DNA of 41,695 nt, from contig DWXK01000080.1 in assembly GCA_019119205.1 (NCBI GenBank), forward strand, positions 1 to 41,695, given 5' to 3'. Position 1 is the first letter of the stretch. Every line of letters begins with the position of its first letter. Below the pieces are notes generated by a model. That model ran no database searches. It was not told where the DNA came from and was given only the letters and a program-made list of their open reading frames with translations. Positions 39,408 to 41,695 of the stretch are shown piece after piece. Made by a program: the position numbers and the translations under genes. The DNA is from Candidatus Mediterraneibacter intestinavium (lineage in GTDB: Bacteria; Bacillota; Clostridia; Lachnospirales; Lachnospiraceae).

Positions 39408-40850
39408 ATGATCTTGATCATAGCTTTTATCATATTGGCAGTTATACTGATCTTTCTGGCGATTCTTCTGATACGGGCGGCAATGTTTACTCCGAAGGAA
39501 GAACTGAGACCATCAGAGGAGAAGATCCGCTTGAATGAGGAGAGGATCGTCAAAGATATGGTGGAGATGATCCGCTGTAAGACCGTATCGTATAATGATG
39601 ACAGCCTGATCGATGAAGAAGAGTTCAGAAAATTCCGGGAGCTGCTCCCGGAACTTTATCCGCTTGTACATGGAAAGTGTTCCAGAGAGTCCGCAGGAGT
39701 GAACGGGATGCTGTATCACTGGAAGGGGAAGACTTCCGAGGAACCGGTTGTACTGATGGCGCATTACGATGTTGTTCCGGCAGAAGAATCCCAGTGGGAA
39801 AAACCTGCATTTGAAGGGATCGTCGAGGATGGCGTGATCTGGGGGCGCGGAACCCTTGACACGAAGGGGACGTTCTGCGGGATCATGGAAGCCGCGGAGA
39901 AACTGATCGCGGAAGGTTTTGTCCCGGAACACGATATTTATTTCGCGTTTTCCGGGCAGGAGGAGATCAACGGACCATCCTGCCCCGCTATTGTCGATCT
40001 TCTGCAGGAGAGAGGAATCCATCCGGCGCTTGTTGTGGACGAGGGAGGCGCTGTCGTTGAAAATGTTTTCCCGGGAGTCGCCAGAGAATGCGCGCTGATA
40101 GGAATTGCAGAAAAAGGTTTGACGAACATTGAGTTTACGGCAAAGAGCAGCGGCGGACATGCATCCATGCCTCCGGTACATACGACAGTGGGAGAACTTG
40201 CGCAGGCTGTGGTAGATGTGGAAAACCATCCGTTTCCCAGACAGCTTACAAAACCGGTCAGAGAGATGCTTGATATCCTGGGGCGTCACTCCGGATTTGC
40301 CTATCGGATCCTGTTTGCCAACCTGTGGTGCCTGGAACCTCTTTTTGACAAAGTATGCCGGGCTTCCGGCGGAGAATTGAACGCGATGATGCGGACGACC
40401 TGTGCGATGACAAAGATGGAGGGAGGAAAGGCGTTTAATGTGATCCCTCCGAAGGCATCCGTGGGGATGAACCTGAGACTTCTCGGAAAAGATACTGTGG
40501 ATTCGGCAAAGCAGTATCTGGAAAAAACGATCAATAATCCGAACATCGAGGTGTCTGTCTTTGAAGGGAGAAATCCATCTGCGGAATCGGACACGGACTG
40601 TAAAGAGTATAGAAGGCTCTGCCAGGCGGTGAAGGATACGTGGCCGGACGCGATCGTTTCGCCTTATCTGATGATGGCGTGCAGCGACTCCTGGCACTAC
40701 TGCAGGATCACAGACAGAGTGTATAAATTCTCCGCGATGAAGCTGTCAAAGGAAGAGCGGGGAATGATCCACGGAAATAATGAGAGGGTCCCGGTCGAAA
40801 CGCTGGTGCGGACAGTGGAATTTTTCGTAAGACTGATGAAGATGTGTTAG
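39408..40850 (+). CDS. Membrane-anchored M20 family metallopeptidase
   Basis: Di-zinc hydrolase of the M20 (carboxypeptidase S/dipeptidase) type, 480 residues. An N-terminal hydrophobic segment (2-25) anchors it. With few positive residues before it and several charges after, the catalytic domain may face outward. Family motifs are [30 protein letters not shown] with catalytic Glu, VVDEGG, and the late [10 protein letters not shown] histidine. The lid domain shows [10 protein letters not shown]. The start at 39408 follows AAGGAAGGAGTTGC. The frame from 39348 would begin inside a hairpin. It is the third gene of the DUF5058 operon and ends at the terminator at 40911. It is distinct from the soluble M20 enzyme at 22908. 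Confidence 0.9.
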   Translation: MILIIAFIILAVILIFLAILLIRAAMFTPKEELRPSEEKIRLNEERIVKDMVEMIRCKTVSYNDDSLIDEEEFRKFRELLPELYPLVHGKCSRESAGVNGMLYHWKGKTSEEPVVLMAHYDVVPAEESQWEKPAFEGIVEDGVIWGRGTLDTKGTFCGIMEAAEKLIAEGFVPEHDIYFAFSGQEEINGPSCPAIVDLLQERGIHPALVVDEGGAVVENVFPGVARECALIGIAEKGLTNIEFTAKSSGGHASMPPVHTTVGELAQAVVDVENHPFPRQLTKPVREMLDILGRHSGFAYRILFANLWCLEPLFDKVCRASGGELNAMMRTTCAMTKMEGGKAFNVIPPKASVGMNLRLLGKDTVDSAKQYLEKTINNPNIEVSVFEGRNPSAESDTDCKEYRRLCQAVKDTWPDAIVSPYLMMACSDSWHYCRITDRVYKFSAMKLSKEERGMIHGNNERVPVETLVRTVEFFVRLMKMC

Positions 40851-40910
40851 TCCCGGGCGTGCCGTGAGGATGAAGATAGGAGACACCGGACAAAAAACGA
40901 TATATGTACA

Positions 40911-40952
40911 ACAAGAACCCGCTGGCAAAGCCAGCGGGTTCTTGTCGTTTTT
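40911..40952 (+). terminator. Intrinsic terminator after the M20 peptidase (module A)
   Basis: ACAAGAACCCGCTGGC and GCCAGCGGGTTCTTGT form a perfect 16-base stem with loop AAA, followed by CGTTTTT. It is the first element of duplicated module A. Confidence 0.93.
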
Positions 40953-41125
40953 ATAGTTATCTAAAAGGAATGAGAGTAAAGTGCGACACCTGGCAAGGTG
41001 CCATTACTTTATGAGGGGGGAGATAGTTGTTTATCAACTATCTGTTTCATAGTATAACCTGGAATTATGACAAAAATATGAGGAAATTATAAAAGAAGAA
41101 GAAAATTTCTAAAAAGGGAATTAAG
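40946..41125 (+). repeat. Duplicated intergenic module, copy A
   Basis: Bases 40946-40988 match 41334-41376 at 42 of 43 positions. Bases 41007-41056 match 41402-41451 with about five differences. Weaker similarity (TATGAGGAAA and a TTCTAAA stretch) continues to about 41125. Between the two conserved blocks is a hairpin whose loop and arms differ from copy B: TAAAGT/ACTTTA outside and CACCT/AGGTG inside. No supported gene lies here. The frame MRVKCDTWQGAITL starts directly on AAGGA and lacks spacing for a ribosome binding site. Confidence 0.85.
41021..41043. promoter_or_regulatory. 23-base dyad and overlapping promoter-like hexamers, copy A
   Basis: AGATAGTTG-TTTAT-CAACTATCT has perfect 9-base arms. 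TTGTTT (41027-41032), 17 bases and TAGTAT (41050-41055) overlap it like a weak sigma A promoter. It could be an operator for a dimeric regulator or an RNA hairpin. ATGA before it and TCAT after it extend the pairing. Confidence 0.55.
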
Positions 41126-41153
41126 AAATCGGGAAAGAAATAAATTCGTGTGA

Positions 41154-41182
41154 TTGAATAATCTTCCTTCTTCCGATACAAT
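41154..41182 (+). promoter_or_regulatory. Sigma A promoter for a possible small RNA
   Basis: TTGAAT (41154-41159), 17 bases, then TACAAT (41177-41182). The start is expected near 41189, with no coding sequence before the terminator at 41297. Confidence 0.6.
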
Positions 41183-41188
41183 CATAGA

Positions 41189-41340
41189 AAGACAAAAAGC
41201 TGAGAAGGACACGGAGAAGGGAAGGGGGGGAATTCTTCATTTCTCGAGAAGTAATGGTGCATCAGCAGCGCGGAATGGAGAGTGAGACTGAAGACAGAGA
41301 AAACCCGTCAACCTCGCGGCTGACGGGTTCTCACGTTTTT
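41189..41340 (+). ncRNA. Candidate small RNA between the two modules
   Basis: A unit of about 150 bases runs from a good promoter to an intrinsic terminator and contains no credible open frame. It holds purine-rich segments (GAGAAGGACACGGAGAAGG, then seven G residues) and a possible TTCTCGAGAA palindrome near 41241-41250. I do not recognise 6S RNA, tmRNA, a T-box or a known riboswitch in it. Expression is inferred only. Confidence 0.4.
41297..41340 (+). terminator. Intrinsic terminator of the candidate small RNA (module B)
   Basis: GAGAAAACCCGTCA and TGACGGGTTCTC (two unpaired A residues), with an inner CC/GG pairing, are followed by ACGTTTTT. It occupies the same place in module B as the terminator at 40911 in module A, but the stem sequence differs. 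Confidence 0.82.
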
Positions 41341-41525
41341 ATGGTTATCTAAAAGGAATGAGAGTAAAGTGCGACATCCATGGATCTGTCCGGATGTCTT
41401 GCTTTATGAGGGGGAAGATAGTTGTCTATCAACTATCTGACTCATAGTATAGAGAAAGAATGTGTCAGAAGTATGAGGAAACTCTTAAAGAATGGGGAAT
41501 ATTCTAAACAGAAGATAAAACATAG
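41334..41525 (+). repeat. Duplicated intergenic module, copy B
   Basis: Counterpart of 40946-41125. The variable hairpin here is TAAAG/CTTTA outside and GACATCC/GGATGTC inside (41373-41405), with arms different from copy A but still complementary. After the second conserved block, TATGAGGAAACTCTTAAAGAA parallels copy A. An open frame of 29 codons starting MRVKCD exists but has no spaced ribosome binding site. Confidence 0.85.
41416..41438. promoter_or_regulatory. 23-base dyad and overlapping promoter-like hexamers, copy B
   Basis: AGATAGTTG-TCTAT-CAACTATCT has the same 9-base arms as copy A. TTGTCT (41422-41427), 17 bases, TAGTAT (41445-41450). An outer TATGAG/CTCATA pairing encloses the dyad. 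Confidence 0.55.
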
Positions 41526-41695
41526 ATAAAGGCTGGATGAAACCCTAAAAAATAGTAATTAATTAAATTATAAACCCTTATATTTAGTAGTAATAAGCAG
41601 AAAGAGATGGTGAGGATAACGAATTTTGTTACAGATCCGGTGTAGATAAAAGTCAGAGCAGAGGATATCCTTCTTCAGAAGAGGAGGACATATCA
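41526..41695 (+). other. AT-rich leader to the window end with a ribosome-binding-site hairpin
   Basis: No gene is visible. The stretch is AT-rich to about 41580. At 41664-41694, GATATCCTTC can pair with the segment AAGAGGAGGACATATC, which contains the strong Shine-Dalgarno sequence GAGGAGG. A gene probably starts within a few bases beyond the window. Confidence 0.45.

Noticed and set aside
40972-41014. Short open frame MRVKCDTWQGAITL and its counterpart at 41360 starting MRVKCD
   Set aside because: AAGGA directly abuts the ATG with no spacing for ribosome binding, the frames diverge after six codons, and the sequence is better explained by a conserved structured element.

Overview
The window reads as chromosomal core DNA of a spore-forming, anaerobic Lachnospiraceae-type Clostridia bacterium. 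Support comes from moderately GC-rich coding sequence, strong AGGAGG-type ribosome binding sites, sigma-A promoters of the TTGACA-17-TATAAT type, the gene run hup-rqcP-yabP-yabQ-divIC-spoIIE-tilS-hpt-ftsH, CotS-type coat and DUF5058 proteins, and an S-box (SAM-I) riboswitch ahead of metK. The genus cannot be decided from the sequence alone. I found no tRNA or rRNA gene, CRISPR array, insertion sequence or prophage.

Layout. 1-4879: the end of asnS, a two-gene SbcD/SbcC-like (YhaO/YhaN-like) repair pair, and the CCA-adding enzyme overlapping it. 5009-13416: a sporulation, division and translation block. It holds a CotS-like coat kinase, HU, the ribosome quality-control factor RqcP, YabP and YabQ, DivIC, a SpoIIE phosphatase lacking its membrane domain, TilS, hypoxanthine phosphoribosyltransferase and FtsH. 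Sporulation sigma E/K-like promoters can be read before cotS and yabP. 13482-19611: a cytoplasmic GH13 amylase, pyridoxamine kinase, methionine aminopeptidase with a SEC-C zinc motif, DUF1015, and a membrane-tethered FHA protein. 19699-25631: two divergent gene pairs. One is a COG1915 ornithine-cyclodeaminase-like protein plus an amidohydrolase. The other is an M20 deacylase plus a YfcC-type carrier. Together they look like an N-acyl amino acid or peptide scavenging cassette.

25809-36803: a small probable spore protein, a shikimate-kinase-fold protein with altered substrate residues, murA, a CapA-like membrane protein with decapeptide repeats, SAM-riboswitch-controlled metK, a two-component system, TatD, RsmA and citrate synthase. 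36813-40850: an alpha/beta hydrolase, then DUF5058, a second membrane protein and a membrane-anchored M20 peptidase, which looks like a second uptake-and-hydrolysis cassette of undescribed function.

40851-41695 has no convincing gene but is highly structured. A block of roughly 200 bases occurs twice, about 390 bases apart. Each copy has an intrinsic terminator, a conserved 43-base stretch, a hairpin whose arms differ between copies but still pair, and a 23-base perfect dyad overlapping promoter-like hexamers. Between them lies a promoter-to-terminator unit of about 150 bases that could be a small RNA. This is the best candidate here for an undescribed regulatory system. Other points of note are an apparently leaderless tilS transcript, a dispersed family of GGTGCC/GTAC palindromes used as terminators, and a terminator-like hairpin inside cotS.
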